From: Macrocystis pyrifera
Lineage: Eukaryota; Sar; Phaeophyceae; Laminariales; Laminariaceae
NCBI GenBank assembly: GCA_031763025.1
Contig: JASSKH010000045.1
Span: forward strand, 1,965,501-2,029,500
Direction: 5' to 3'
Length of the DNA stretch: 64,000 nucleotides
In this document: positions 21,397 to 32,396 of the stretch, piece after piece
How the letters are laid out: every line of letters starts with the position of its first letter
Position numbering within the stretch: position 1 is the first letter of the stretch
The notes under the pieces: model-generated
Databases searched by the model: none
What the model was told of the DNA's origin: nothing
The model's input: the letters and a program-made list of their open reading frames with translations, nothing else
Translations under genes and position numbers: made by a program

Positions 21397-24300
21397 TCAC
21401 AAATCAATGCTGAACTCTGAAGCAATTTTAATCTTGAGCGCACGGGTCATCCGTAATTTGCGCAATTCCTTCACGACGAATTCAGGCGCAGCAGAATAAA
21501 TCGACCGCAAAGACTCCCACGTGCGCTCCTCTGCTTCGAAACCATCCCAATCGACCAAGACAATCACCTCGTTGGCATCATCTTCGGCCACATGCACCAA
21601 AGCATTCATGCGGCATTCACCCTGCGCAAAGGAATGTTGGAAAACATCCTTCAGATCAGCGGTGACGTTCAACGTCGCATCCGCATAAAATCGTAAACGA
21701 GCCACGTGAGCTTGATGCACCTTCCCAGAAACGATGTTCTGAACTGAGTACACATGATCATGATCAGCTGCTACCACACGCCACGGACCAGTCCATGTGG
21801 ACAACAATTTCGGTGTGACACCCTGCCGACGAACACGAGCATACAACACGAAATCACCAACCGCAAATTTTGGCAACACCACCTGGCCCTGAGCCTGTTT
21901 ACGTTTGTTGTCGCGAGACACGGCAACAGCTGCGCGAATATCGGCGCAAAATCTCTCCTGCTCTGCAACGACTTCACGGACGTTCGCACGCAACAAGTCA
22001 GCATTCATCACGTCAACATTCCACCTGCCATCAGACTCAGAAACGAGCGCCGAGAAATCGGTACGCGGAGCACGCCCAAACATCACGCTGTACGGAGTGC
22101 TTCGGTAACGTTCACGAAACGAAGTGTTCAAGGCCCACTGAGCGGCCGGCAAAACATCAACCCACTCCGAAACCTGACGACGCTGTTCTGACAGAATGGA
22201 ACGCAGAGCACGTACCACCTCTTTTACCATGCGTTCACACGTACCGTTCGACCACGGCGTGTAAGCGACAGCAAAACGATGTTCGATGTGCAACGCGTCG
22301 CTCAACAAAGCAAGCACCCTGTTCTTGAAATGCGTGGCGGTATCACTCACCCACACACGCGGCACCCCCAAAGTCTTACACCAGGCTAGCAAATGCTTCG
22401 CTGTGACCTCGGCTGTACAAGCCTCGGCCGGTTCCAACGCCACGTAGTTGGACAAATCATCCATGATGACCAAAACATATCGGAAACCATCCTCATCAGG
22501 CAGGCCATCGCTACCTTCGGGCCCGCTGTGGCCAACATACAAAAAATCAAAGTGCACCACTTCTCCCGGAGCGGTACCATGCACCGTGTCTCCGTAGGGA
22601 CGAGGAATGAGTGCACCTGCACGCGTGTCTACACAGTGCAAACACTGGCGAACGAATTCGCGAACCTGAGAATCCATGTGAGGCCAAACACAATATTCCT
22701 TCAGGCGAAACAAAGTCGGCGCCACACCACGGTGACCAGCCGAGCGCATGTGCGCGCACACCATCAAACGAGTTTGAAGAGCAAGATCATCCGGCGGAAT
22801 CCACAAGACGTCACGCACCCCAACACGCACACGAAACAAACCATCATCGGCCAAGGTAGCTTGACCGAAGGTTGTCGAAAATTCATGAACACCAACGCCG
22901 ATACGAGCGACAGACCTTTGTTGCGAGGCACGAATCACATCCAATGCGGGAAGCGAATCGTCAGCATTACATGGGCTGTGCACGGCAACCGAACGAACAG
23001 GCACCGTAGGAACTTTGACCCAACGAGACAACAGATCCCCCCAACAGTTTCGATCGCCAGGGATGTGTTCGATTGCATAGCGGTATTGTCCTAAAACACC
23101 CTTCCAATTCTCTAGGCGTTGTGCCATGGTCTTTGTGACCGTCGTGACACACTTCTCCGGATTGAAAATGTACTGCAAGTTTCGATGATCAGTAAAGATA
23201 TGAACACCACCCCAAAGCAGGTATTCGAGCCTCCGGAACGTATTAACGATCGCAAAACCTTCTTTGTCGACAGTCGCCCAGCGCAACTGCGAACCTGTGA
23301 ACGAACCACTCAGAAATCCGAGAGGCTCGTGAGACATGCTTTCCAACGCCAATCCACTGCGAAATTCGTGTTCAGGCACTTGGGTGAGAAAACTACCCCA
23401 ATGGAAATCAGAAGCGTCAGGAAACATCAAAACAACGCACCCGGGACGAGGATGATGAAGCGGCACTGCTTGCGCCACCAAACCCCGTGCGGCATTCCAC
23501 GCCCGCACCCGATCCTCCGTCCACGCGGTATCCTTGATGACACGATTGCGCGCCACTCGCTTAGTCCGACGTGTAGCCCCAACAAGGAGCTCCTCCAAAA
23601 AATCACGTAACGGTGCTACCGTTTCCGCTAAACGTGGTAACGATGTACGCAACCAGTTGACAGCCTGCAAGAATTGCATTAGTTCTCCAGCGTTTTCGGG
23701 ACGACGCATTTCACTTAAACCTTGCACTCGAGCGGGGTCATGGGACACGACACCATTGGAATACACCTTACCACACCAGACCAGTTCACGAGAGAAGAAG
23801 GTACACTTGTGGGCGGCGACAAACAGTCCAACATTCTCCAGGCGTTCAAGAATGTCATCAAGCAGCTGCAGAAGAGCTTCTTCGGTGTCTGCGAAAAAGA
23901 AAACGTCATCGACCCAAACTTTGCAATCCAAACCACGCAACACTTCAGTCATGACACCTTGGAAATAAGAAGTCGCATTCAAAACACCTTGGGGAACACG
24001 GGTAGGCGTGAACAAACCGTCGCTTGTCGCCATGGTGAAGACGTCTTGCGCCTCCGGAGCCAAAGGCATCTGCCAGTACCCTTGAAGTAGGTCCAGCTTG
24101 CCGAAGAAACGCGCCCCCAGCAGATCTCCCATGTCTTCATGGTTGGGCATGACGCCCGGGGACTTCTCCACCTGTGCGTTCACCGCCGAGTAGTCGCTCA
24201 CCAAACGGAAAGAGTCCTTCTTGGGCACCGCCATCGCCGGACTCGCCCACACCGCCTGGATGTTGTGGTAGACAAAGCCAAAAAACACCAAAGCAGCAAT

Positions 24301-26319
24301 GCACTTCGAGAGCCAGTCCCTTTTCGTCGGTTCGTACCGACGTGGCGTTGCCTTGACAGGCTTCGCCTGTTGCTTCAGCTGCACTCGCATCGGCTCCACT
24401 TGCGCTGGCGGATCACCACACAGCGCACGGCGAAAAGCACCCACGCGACGAGCCAAAATTTCGCGCAAACGGGTTGCTCCGCCGACGCTTAATCCACTCT
24501 GCTCTGCCTGCTGCACGCTGTCCTCCAACGCCCGTTCTCGGGCCGTCCGCTCCGCCTCCGGATCCATGAACATGTCTGGCCCCCGGTCGACCAAATGTTC
24601 CACCGCCTTGTCCTCCGGAGCATCCACCGTAGCCTCGGTCTGAAAAGCACGCACGGAAACCGTCACTCTGCGCGCCGCAAGGTAACTCGGAGTCTCCACA
24701 CCGGTCGATACCGGCACTGCGCGAGGGCGAAGCTTCTCCAGAGCTTCACGGTAGACGTCGATGCCAAGAGCTTTCATGGTAGCCATGCCAAACAGAACGA
24801 CGTTATCTGTACCAGGCATGACCGCGAAAGTGATGGGCTCCAATTTCACCGCTCCCCACGGCGTCCGTACACTCACGGCAATCGGCACCGTTTTGTGCGT
24901 GACCATCACTGAAACACCCGTAGCGGTTTTCGCCTGCTGCGGGCCATTTTCGAACGGAATTTGCAGATCGGCGCCGCCGAAATGCGAAGACAGCTGCTGA
25001 AGTAAGCCGACACCGATGGACGTGAGCGCCGACCCCGAATCAAGGATCACACGCGCCATCAGCGAACCAACCGACCCTGGCAAAGAGAGATCAGCGCGTA
25101 AACACTCAGCGCTGCGATCGACAGGCACTTCACCTGCAGTTGAACTCTGGTCGGTACCAAGAGTCACCTGACGCCATGGCTGCTCTGCTACAGCCGGCGC
25201 CGAAGAAATAGAATCGGCGGTCCACCCCGACCAAGACGCCGAATATACAGACGGTTCCGGCGCTACCGCCCCTGCAGCAGCACCAGACACTGACTCCGCC
25301 CGCTCGGTGGATGGCGAAGTACTCGCTCCAGCAGCACCCACCGATGTTCCAGCTCCTCCAACGTATACAGCTCGGCCGGCAACAGACGAACCAGATCCCG
25401 ACCCAGCGGCTCCTGCCGCTGGCGCACCAGAAGTTGAAGAAGCAACAGCAGAAGTTCCACCGCCCGCTGTCAATTGATTGCCACCACGGCCACCGCGCCC
25501 GCGTCCATGGTTGAATCTGCCCCGGCCGCCATTGCGGCCCCCGCGATACCCTGACGACCCGCGCCCACCACTGCTGGGAGCTGTGCCGCCACCGCGAGCT
25601 TTTGGGCAATCAGAAACATAATGGTTGGGATCACCACACTCGAAACAGACGCGAACAAACGACTTTTTCGCGGACTGCTGCTGTTTCGGTTTCTGCTGCT
25701 GTTGGCGTCGCGGTTCAGCTGCCCCTGCAGCATCTTTCCGACCATACGCCTCGATGAATTTCCACTGTTCTGCAGCAGAAAAAATTTGGTCCATGACCAA
25801 TGCCGGGTCCTTCTTCCACCCTGCAGCGTACGTTAGCTGACCTTTTACGTACTTTTTGAACTCGGACGGCCATAAGCCATCCACCAACGCCATGCTCACA
25901 AATTCCGCCGGTCCGGGCAACCACGAACGGTCCTGCGCGCGGTACATGGCATGCACCGCGTGATTCTCCGCAAAATACTTTTCCATAGCGGAGTTTACCA
26001 TCATCGCGCGGTCTTTGACGGATGTTTCACCGCCCTGCTTTTCATCGCGCCTCATTGAGAGAACGCGACGCAAGTCCGCTGCCGCCCGCGAGGTGTCAAA
26101 TCTGTTGCTGGTGGTTGTGTAACCAGCGTGCTGCCTAACAGCGTCCAACAACTCCGAGGCGGTCATCGTAGTCTGATGCTTGTAAAATCCCTCAAAACAC
26201 CGATGAATGTAATTGGGGATAAGCTGGCCCATGCTCACTTTGGAGTGCTGAACCACCCCCTGAGCGTTGGCGAGCTGCAGCCGTTCCTCATAATCGAGGT
26301 ACGCTGCGTAAAAAAACAC
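21397..26319 (-). CDS. Gag-Pol polyprotein of Ty3/gypsy element
   Basis: About 1,640 codons. In order it contains a gag-like region, a CCHC knuckle (CFECGDPNHYVSDC, about residue 230), a Gly/Ser/Ala-rich linker, an aspartic protease (ILDSGSALTSIG), reverse transcriptase with a VDDV active-site box, RNase H (FPDASDFHWGS; TDHRNLQYIF), integrase with an HHCC zinc finger and a DFLYVG/SDTATHFKN core, and a C-terminal chromodomain-like segment (LVDWDGFEAEERTWESL). Gene order RT-RNaseH-IN identifies Ty3/gypsy, and the chromodomain points to the chromovirus lineage. The fused single-frame gag-pol is common in that lineage. Confidence 0.92.
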   Translation of the reverse strand: MFFYAAYLDYEERLQLANAQGVVQHSKVSMGQLIPNYIHRCFEGFYKHQTTMTASELLDAVRQHAGYTTTSNRFDTSRAAADLRRVLSMRRDEKQGGETSVKDRAMMVNSAMEKYFAENHAVHAMYRAQDRSWLPGPAEFVSMALVDGLWPSEFKKYVKGQLTYAAGWKKDPALVMDQIFSAAEQWKFIEAYGRKDAAGAAEPRRQQQQKPKQQQSAKKSFVRVCFECGDPNHYVSDCPKARGGGTAPSSGGRGSSGYRGGRNGGRGRFNHGRGRGGRGGNQLTAGGGTSAVASSTSGAPAAGAAGSGSGSSVAGRAVYVGGAGTSVGAAGASTSPSTERAESVSGAAAGAVAPEPSVYSASWSGWTADSISSAPAVAEQPWRQVTLGTDQSSTAGEVPVDRSAECLRADLSLPGSVGSLMARVILDSGSALTSIGVGLLQQLSSHFGGADLQIPFENGPQQAKTATGVSVMVTHKTVPIAVSVRTPWGAVKLEPITFAVMPGTDNVVLFGMATMKALGIDVYREALEKLRPRAVPVSTGVETPSYLAARRVTVSVRAFQTEATVDAPEDKAVEHLVDRGPDMFMDPEAERTARERALEDSVQQAEQSGLSVGGATRLREILARRVGAFRRALCGDPPAQVEPMRVQLKQQAKPVKATPRRYEPTKRDWLSKCIAALVFFGFVYHNIQAVWASPAMAVPKKDSFRLVSDYSAVNAQVEKSPGVMPNHEDMGDLLGARFFGKLDLLQGYWQMPLAPEAQDVFTMATSDGLFTPTRVPQGVLNATSYFQGVMTEVLRGLDCKVWVDDVFFFADTEEALLQLLDDILERLENVGLFVAAHKCTFFSRELVWCGKVYSNGVVSHDPARVQGLSEMRRPENAGELMQFLQAVNWLRTSLPRLAETVAPLRDFLEELLVGATRRTKRVARNRVIKDTAWTEDRVRAWNAARGLVAQAVPLHHPRPGCVVLMFPDASDFHWGSFLTQVPEHEFRSGLALESMSHEPLGFLSGSFTGSQLRWATVDKEGFAIVNTFRRLEYLLWGGVHIFTDHRNLQYIFNPEKCVTTVTKTMAQRLENWKGVLGQYRYAIEHIPGDRNCWGDLLSRWVKVPTVPVRSVAVHSPCNADDSLPALDVIRASQQRSVARIGVGVHEFSTTFGQATLADDGLFRVRVGVRDVLWIPPDDLALQTRLMVCAHMRSAGHRGVAPTLFRLKEYCVWPHMDSQVREFVRQCLHCVDTRAGALIPRPYGDTVHGTAPGEVVHFDFLYVGHSGPEGSDGLPDEDGFRYVLVIMDDLSNYVALEPAEACTAEVTAKHLLAWCKTLGVPRVWVSDTATHFKNRVLALLSDALHIEHRFAVAYTPWSNGTCERMVKEVVRALRSILSEQRRQVSEWVDVLPAAQWALNTSFRERYRSTPYSVMFGRAPRTDFSALVSESDGRWNVDVMNADLLRANVREVVAEQERFCADIRAAVAVSRDNKRKQAQGQVVLPKFAVGDFVLYARVRRQGVTPKLLSTWTGPWRVVAADHDHVYSVQNIVSGKVHQAHVARLRFYADATLNVTADLKDVFQHSFAQGECRMNALVHVAEDDANEVIVLVDWDGFEAEERTWESLRSIYSAAPEFVVKELRKLRMTRALKIKIASEFSIDL

Positions 26320-26614
26320 GAGAGGCCTGCTCGGTCCACACCTCTCCGTATTTCGGTGGAGTCAGAGACTCCCCTACCACCAGCGGCGTGCTTGCCGTGT
26401 GCGCCATAATCCACAGCAGTCCACCTGGACTCTACTGTAATAACGGAGAAACTGCCGCCTGACCTGTGCGTCCTCCAGCTCCCGGAGCGTCCTCCCCTGC
26501 TGTGCGCTTCAAGCCGTTTCGATCCGTCCAACGGGCCAACTGCCTTCCCAGCTGTGACCCAATACTCCGCAGCCGAAAACTCCTCCAACAGAAGTTCCGC
26601 GAATATCTAGATAT

Positions 26615-26849
26615 TATGGCCTCTGCCAGATGATATCAGCAAGAGGGCTTCCAGCGAGGGACTCCACCAGTCTCGCTGGCCTCGCACTCAGTAAGTCTTG
26701 TTCTTAGAGCTTGTATTATCACGGAGTGATCCTCATCGGACCACGAGCCAGGTGGCTAGGGGACATCACACAGGATCCCCGGCCACTGCTCCACTCACAC
26801 ATGCGATTACACTGAAACCTCCACGGCTTGGTATCTTTTGGCTACAGCA
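26615..26849 (-). repeat. 5' LTR of the Ty3/gypsy element
   Basis: A 235-bp LTR, upstream in the element's own orientation. The internal region begins just inside at 26,614. Confidence 0.88.
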
Positions 26850-27115
26850 CTGATACTATATAACCCGAACAAGGGGTACTGATATGATGTTGCAACATGT
26901 TGAAACCTTTGCATTATTTATAAATAATTATATGACGACTGCCAGGTATCGGTATGGTGTTGAGTGTTGTCTTCCAACATACCTGGTAAGTATATGTTGA
27001 GCGTTATGTTGCAGTGTGAACCAAGCAGTCATCCATTGAGCCGAGTAGGTGTATCATACAGCAGGTTGCTTCATCTGCTGTACACGCTCCGATCAGGCTG
27101 TCGTTAAATTGTAGT

Positions 27116-27705
27116 GTTGTACGCGTTCAGGTTTTGATTCGGCAAGAATGGTGGTACCTATGTTTCGAGTGGACCGATGAAGAAGCCGCCGTCGTGCCGT
27201 CATATATTAAAACAATTAATGTACGCATTCTGAGTGCCCCCTGCAGTATAGATAGATCCGCCGCACCAGGTACTTGCTGCAGATCGCAGGTCCAACCTTG
27301 CCTGCATCTCTGCATCTCACGTGCCGATCAGGCAGAGACTTTCATTCGTGATGTTGTACGCGTTCAGGGTTGAGTTTGGCAGCAACAGCGGTAGTGTGGC
27401 GTTGCCGATCAGGCAGAGGCTTTCATCTGTGATGGTGTACGCGTCCATTAAAGATTATTTATGTACGCGTTCAGATTTTGATTTTGGCAAGAACGGTGGT
27501 ACTTGTGTTTCGAGTGGACCAAGGAGGAAGCGGCAGTGGTGCTGTCATATTGAAATAATATGTGTATGCATTCTGAGCGTTCCCCTGCAGTACGGATAGA
27601 TCGGTCGCACCAAGTACTTGCAGCAGGTCCAACCTTACCTGCATCTCACGTGCCGGTCAAACAGAGGCTTTCATTTAGATTTATTATGGTGCATTCGTTC
27701 AGGGT
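27116..27705 (+). repeat. Two 240-bp direct repeats
   Basis: Units at about 27,116-27,358 and 27,462-27,705 share TACGCGTTCAG.TTTTGATT, GTTTCGAGTGGACC, CCCCTGCAGTA..GATAGAT and GCAGGTCCAACCTT. A partial third unit of about 74 bp lies between them in the left arm only. The right arm has the pair at about 41,940-42,440. Confidence 0.75.
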
Positions 27706-28845
27706 GAAGTATGACAGCACGGCGGTGATGTTGCTTTTCGTGGGCGGATGTCGCGAGCATAGCATAAAAACAAACATAAGGAGAACGTCAACAACAACAA
27801 CAACGTCGAGGAAGCTGGCGGTCACGCGAGCGTCATGAATAATAGAATAATGATGCCGCCTCTCCATTAATATTTAGTATTTATTGATAATTTCCACCGT
27901 AAACCCCTTGGCAGTACAATCATTTTTTCGGCCGGCTTCCATTTACCCACAATACGGGCATGCGCGAAGCCGCAGGCGGGCATCAGCCCGCCGCGGCGAA
28001 GCCCCCCTTGTATGATAATACGATGTCCTTCGTCATAAGTAAGCTGGTCATAGCTCGGCATAGCAAGAGAGCCCATATCAATGTCGCACTGGCATGCGGG
28101 CTACCGATGTTGGCCAGGCAACTTGCGACTATCAGCATAGTCATTTTGGGACGAGAGCGCTTGTCTGCGATCGTGTTTGCGTTCATATGAGCGAACGGAG
28201 AACATCGAAAAGCCGGCTGGGTGCGACAGGATTTCAACACAACCTTGGAATCGTCTCCTTTGTGCTTATAGGCACCTACATACAGTAGATGAAAAATAAA
28301 GTAGTAAGTGAATCAGATGCTGACATGATGCTTGCTGTCGGCCTCGAGCAAACAGAAGGGGGAGGTAGGATGCCGCACATGTGCCAAGTGTTGAGCCACG
28401 GGCCGACGCTAAAACCATGCATTGAATCTGCGTTGTGAGTTATCGGGTCTACTTCAGTTTTAGCTGGAGTACTATTGAAAGTACCTGCGGTGGGCTGAAT
28501 AGGTACGTTTGTCCTGTAAACAGTAGGGCGGTGCCGCCAAACTCATGTAAAGTCCTGGCAAGGCAAGCAAGAAATGTCTGCGCTGGTTCCTTGCAGTATC
28601 AAGGAAACTTTAAACTGGTCACAGCAGTAGCCAACTGACTAGACATCGAGCAGTGCCACGAACACTCGTATCTCCAGGCGCCGCTGCAATTATATTAGTA
28701 GTTGTAGTATCAACACTAATAGGGAGTAGGAGGTGTATGTTTCGTGATGGAAAAAAACTCAAACTGGCGACCTCCAGTAAGGGTTTATATAATATACTAC
28801 GGGACAAACATCAAACAGCAGCACATACAAGCACCTTAAGGTGAT
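27706..28845. other. Arm DNA without a recognised gene
   Basis: Mirrored at about 40,790-41,930. It holds a CAACAACAACAAC run near 27,790, a strong hairpin (GCGGGCATCAGCCCGC near 27,976) and overlapping ORFs on both strands (for example 27,867-28,076 minus, 27,960-28,190 plus). These ORFs are kept in both arms only because the DNA itself is so similar. No family is recognised. Confidence 0.5.
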
Positions 28846-30840
28846 GGATGTGGAAGGGAAGAGGACATTCCATTCGCAGTACATCCGGGATGAGTATCGT
28901 AGATTACTGCGGGACATCGACCTCATCCGGGAACGATGGGTAAGGTGATTCTATATGCTGCTGAGCACCAAGTCATTGACCCTCGACCCGTCTATCGTCA
29001 ACGAGCTCAAGATCTGGCCCTCGTGCAGTCCGCTGGATGACGTCCCGTCTAGGTCCGAGGTGATTGACGCGATCCGGGCGATGGCGAAACGCAAGGCGGT
29101 TGGGCCTGATGGTCTCCCAGCAGAACTGCTGAAGGTCCTGGCCGACGAAGGAGACTCGGACACCTTAGTAAGCGTCTACGAGATCATCGTCGCTATGCGG
29201 AGGGGAGGGGTCATGCCGCAGCAATGGAAGGATGCCACGATTAAGGTGCTGCACAAGAAGAAAGCCAGAACGGAGTGTGGTAACTAACGTGGCATTTCCC
29301 TTGTCGCGCATGCTTCTCAAAGTCATCGCGCGCCGCCTCAGCGACTACAGCGAACGGGAAGGCATCCTGCCAGAGGAGCAGTGCGGCTTTAGGCCCGAAC
29401 GTTCGACACGATGTACGTGGTGCGACGCCTGCAGGAATTGGCAAGGAAGGACACCCCGCTGTTCATGTGCTTTGTCGACCTCACCAAAGCCTATGGCTCC
29501 GTCTACCGAACCTCCTGTGAACCGTCTTGGCTCGCTTTGGCGTGTCACCTAGAATGCTCACCGTTATACGGCATTGCCACAACGGCATGCGAGCATGCGC
29601 GCCGCTGGATGATGGCGAGTGCTCAGATATGTTCGACGTGGAGCAGGGCCTTCGGCAAGGGTGTGTGCTTGCGCCATTGCGGTTCAACGTATTTTTCACA
29701 GCAGTGCTGAGTGTGGCGGAGAACGCTTCGCCGCTGATAAAGTCAATACGGACAACATGGTGCAACTCCAACGAAAGGGGAAGGGGAAAAAGAGGAGGGG
29801 AGAAGCGTGGGCCGGGCACGCCGACGGACAGGGGAAGGATAAAGAGGTCCAAACATTGTGGGCAATGTTGTATACGGACGATGATGGCATGATTCACGAT
29901 CACCGAATGGCCTGGAGAGAATGATGACGGTGATCGTGACTGCATGTGCATTGTGCTGCGCTCGGCCTGACGGTCTCGTAGGCCAAGACGGAGGTAATGT
30001 GTCTGCAGACGAAAGATAGGGTGCCGTTCACCGTCACCGCAGCCGGCCAAGTGTACAAACAAACACTCGAGTTTGTGTATCTGGGCGGGGCTATCAGCGC
30101 AGATTGGACGAGCAGAAGTGTCGAGGTAGCGCGTCGACTTCAGAGGGCATGGGCGTGCTTCGGGCGGTACAAAGACGGAAATCTATGACCGCCCGGGTGT
30201 GCGCCTACGCCTGAAGGTGTGGATGCTGAGAGACGAGGTGATCGAAACGTTGCCCTACGGATGCGTTACTTGGAGCCCGAGCAAGACTGATTACGGCAGG
30301 GTACGGAACGTCCACCACAAGATGCTCCTCCGATGCCTTGGCTGGAAAGAACGAAAGCGCGAAGATCACATTCTATCTCATGCCAGCGCGCTTCTCAGGA
30401 CAAACTCCGAGAGCGTAGAGACGACGGTACGCAGGCGTAGACTATATTGTTTGCGGGCTGTGTGACACGCATGGGAGAGGATCGCCTGCCGAAGAAGGTG
30501 ATGTCTGGGGAGATGGTCGGGGGTAAGGGCTACTCTGGAGGACAAGAGTGGGACTGATTGAGGTATCTTGAGGAGGACCTCAAGGAGGTTGGCGTCAAGC
30601 TCGAAGGGTGGCGCGAAGCAGCACAGAGAGCCGGCAGATGGTTCCGAGGGGTCGAGGCAGGGCGGAGGTCTTCATGCGGAAAGGGCACAAGGATTGGAAG
30701 GAGGCATCGGCAGAACGGCACAGGATGACTGCAACCGCGACTACAACCGTTGACGCCAGTGCACGCGCGCAAAATGGCAGGGGCGAAAGGGAGGCGAGGG
30801 GGGAGGGGGGGGGGGGGGAGGCGATCTGCCCAACAGACTG
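28846..30840 (+). pseudogene. 5'-truncated, frameshifted LINE (non-LTR retrotransposon), left arm
   Basis: Reverse-transcriptase pieces run in order across several frames. A pre-RT segment (RLLRDIDLIRERW, with a TGA where Trp is expected at about 28,950) leads into AKRKAVGPDGLPAELLKVL. Then come [15 protein letters not shown] (about 29,360-29,410), [13 protein letters not shown] (about 29,470), [13 protein letters not shown] (about 29,640), an active-site LYTDDDG near 29,870, VYLGGAISADW (about 30,080) and the tail IETLPYGCVTWSPSK (about 30,250). At least five frameshifts and one stop separate them. No endonuclease domain is present. The right arm (38,800-40,790) shares the same breaks. Confidence 0.88.
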
Positions 30841-31954
30841 ACACCTGGATATGGCCATCATTGTCATGATGCGCTCCCTTCTTTGAGACCCAAATAACTA
30901 GCATGGTGCCACCCGGGCATCTCTGCGTGTCTGTATGCCCCAGTGCCTGTCCTTCGTATTGTCTTTCCCCCCCGCCTCCTTTTAGTCCCTTTTTTCCTCA
31001 ACTTTTTTTTCCTCTTTCCTTTTTTCCCGTTTGCTTTGTGTCTCTGTCTGTATTTCCCTTTTTACTTTTCGCTATCTGCTGTTTCTCTTTGGTTTGCTTC
31101 GTCGTCTTCCCTTTCCTTGTCGTTTTCGTTTTTTTTTTTTTTGTTTATTTCTTTCTTTTTTGCTTCTCTGGTGTTCTTAATAGCGGAGTAAGTGTGTTTG
31201 TTTTATGGTTCTTATCTCTGTTCTACACCCCTCGCGTAGCTTGCGAGCCTGCAATCTGCGAAAATCTGCGCATTCGCTTGTGTGCTTTCCTTTCTTGATT
31301 TCTTGCTTTCTTGCTTGTATCGTTTTTTTTCTCTCTCTTCCTTTTTGATTTTTGATTTTTCGACTTCATTTTTCGATTTTTTTCGACGGCGAGTTGTTTC
31401 TTTCATCTTGTCTACCTGGTATTTTTTTCCGGGTAGTATCCGGTTTTCTCGGTTTATGTGGCGACTTGTACAGCGTACCGCATGTACCTGATACGCGCGA
31501 GCGCGGATCTCGCTTGCGTTTTAAGCCTGAGGTGTAAATGCGCTGGGAGGGTTGTCATATATATTATTATTTGCTTGTTTTTTATTCCTACCGAGGTATT
31601 CTTCCGATCCAGAGTTATTGGAGCCTGTCCTGCGACCACAGAATGTAATTGCATTGCATTGTTGTGGCGATGAATTAATGTGTAGAGCAACAACATGTGC
31701 CAGCACCACGGATGGATGGATATGATCACCTGCTAAAAGGGATAGGTGTGGAAGATCCTCCAGTGAATAACCAAGGTAATATAAAAAGTCCATGATCGTA
31801 CATATTCTAGAAAGAAAATGTGTGATTTCGTCGGGGTAAATACCTACCAATATGATTTTACTATTCTGATAGCTGGATCATACGCATGATTTTTCTATTT
31901 GATATTATAGTATTTCACCCTCGGGCGTGTCTCATCAGGTATCACTTGTACAGC
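30841..31954. other. CT-rich tail and AT-rich inner arm
   Basis: A pyrimidine-rich stretch (about 30,945-31,400) follows the LINE and may be its 3' untranslated tail. Beyond it is unassigned DNA. Mirrored at about 37,740-38,740 as purine-rich sequence. The long open frames through the CT tract (Phe/Leu/Ser-rich) are compositional. Confidence 0.5.
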
Positions 31955-31962
31955 ACGCACAT

Positions 31963-32396
31963 GAGGTATGTACATTATTGTCTTTTTTCGCAACATGCCG
32001 GGGCATGCCGTGGCACCACCTGCGGCAAAACCTTCCACGGCATCTTCCACGGCATACCACGGAACTTTCCACGGACCTCCACGGCATACCATGGGACCCT
32101 AACCCTAACCCTAACCCTAACCCTAACCCCAACCCCAACCCCAACCTAGGTGCCGTGGACATTGGGGTGCCGTGGGGGTTGCCATGATATGCCGTGGGAT
32201 TGCCATGGAGTGCCGTGGCGGTAGCCGCGGGGGTTGCCATGGTACTACCCATGGCATGTCATGGCAACCCCCACGGCGTGCCATGGAATCTTATGCCACA
32301 CCATGGGATGCCGTGGTGATGCCATGGTATGCCATGGGCGGTACCATGGCAATGCCACGACATGCCCATGGCAAGGTCAAATAGTGTAGAACCCTG
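31963..32396. mobile_element. 434-bp hAT-like insertion built of CCATGGCATGCC repeats
   Basis: It is flanked by a perfect 8-bp duplication ACGCACAT (31,955-31,962 and 32,397-32,404). The right arm has the single-copy target CAGCACGCACATACTGAC near 37,720. One end read inward is CAGGGTTCTACACTATTT and the other GAGGTATGTACATTATTG, matching at about 12 of 18 positions. An 8-bp duplication and a CAGGG-type terminus suggest a hAT-related non-autonomous element. The inside is short GC-rich motifs (CCATGG, GCCGTGG, CATGCC) around a telomere-like array. No ORF of interest is seen. Confidence 0.75.
32098..32145 (-). repeat. Interstitial telomere-like array
   Basis: Five perfect CCCTAA units (32,098-32,127) are followed by three CCCCAA units (32,128-32,145). 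The array lies inside the 434-bp insertion, so it arrived with that element and does not mark a chromosome end here. Confidence 0.92.

Larger units (their letters stand above)
21087..26849 (-). mobile_element. Ty3/gypsy (chromovirus-type) LTR retrotransposon
   Basis: The element is about 5.76 kb with two 235-bp LTRs (21,087-21,321 and 26,615-26,849) that look identical by eye. It is flanked by GCAC on each side, although the last copy may partly belong to the LTR. It reads on the minus strand. A G-rich tract precedes the downstream LTR. No clear tRNA primer site was recognised. The interior is a long gag-pol reading frame. The element looks whole or nearly whole. Near-identical LTRs imply a very recent insertion. 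It is absent from the right arm. Confidence 0.93.
20844..26925 (+). repeat. Dispersed repeat E, longest copy, interrupted by an LTR element
   Basis: The halves at 20,844-21,086 and about 26,847-26,925 form one repeat that matches 58,105-58,400 (minus) continuously across the join CTGCGCAC/TGATACTATA. The LTR element therefore landed inside this repeat. At the mirror position in the right arm (42,655-43,060) only the first half of the repeat exists, so that position is not a clean empty site. Confidence 0.8.

Noticed and set aside
22393-23094. Plus-strand ORFs inside the LTR element
   Set aside because: Antisense shadows of the gag-pol frame.
27867-28240. Membrane-like ORFs on both strands kept in both arms
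   Set aside because: Both arms are so alike here that any ORF is retained. No family, codon bias or frame-specific conservation supports either strand.
30903-31406. Long ORFs rich in Phe/Leu/Ser through the CT-rich tract
   Set aside because: They arise from pyrimidine composition. Mirror ORFs occur at 38,315-38,721 on the other strand for the same reason.
32098-32145. A chromosome end or telomere fusion at the palindrome centre
   Set aside because: The array is short, lies inside an insertion with an 8-bp target duplication, and is missing from the other arm, so it did not create the inverted repeat.
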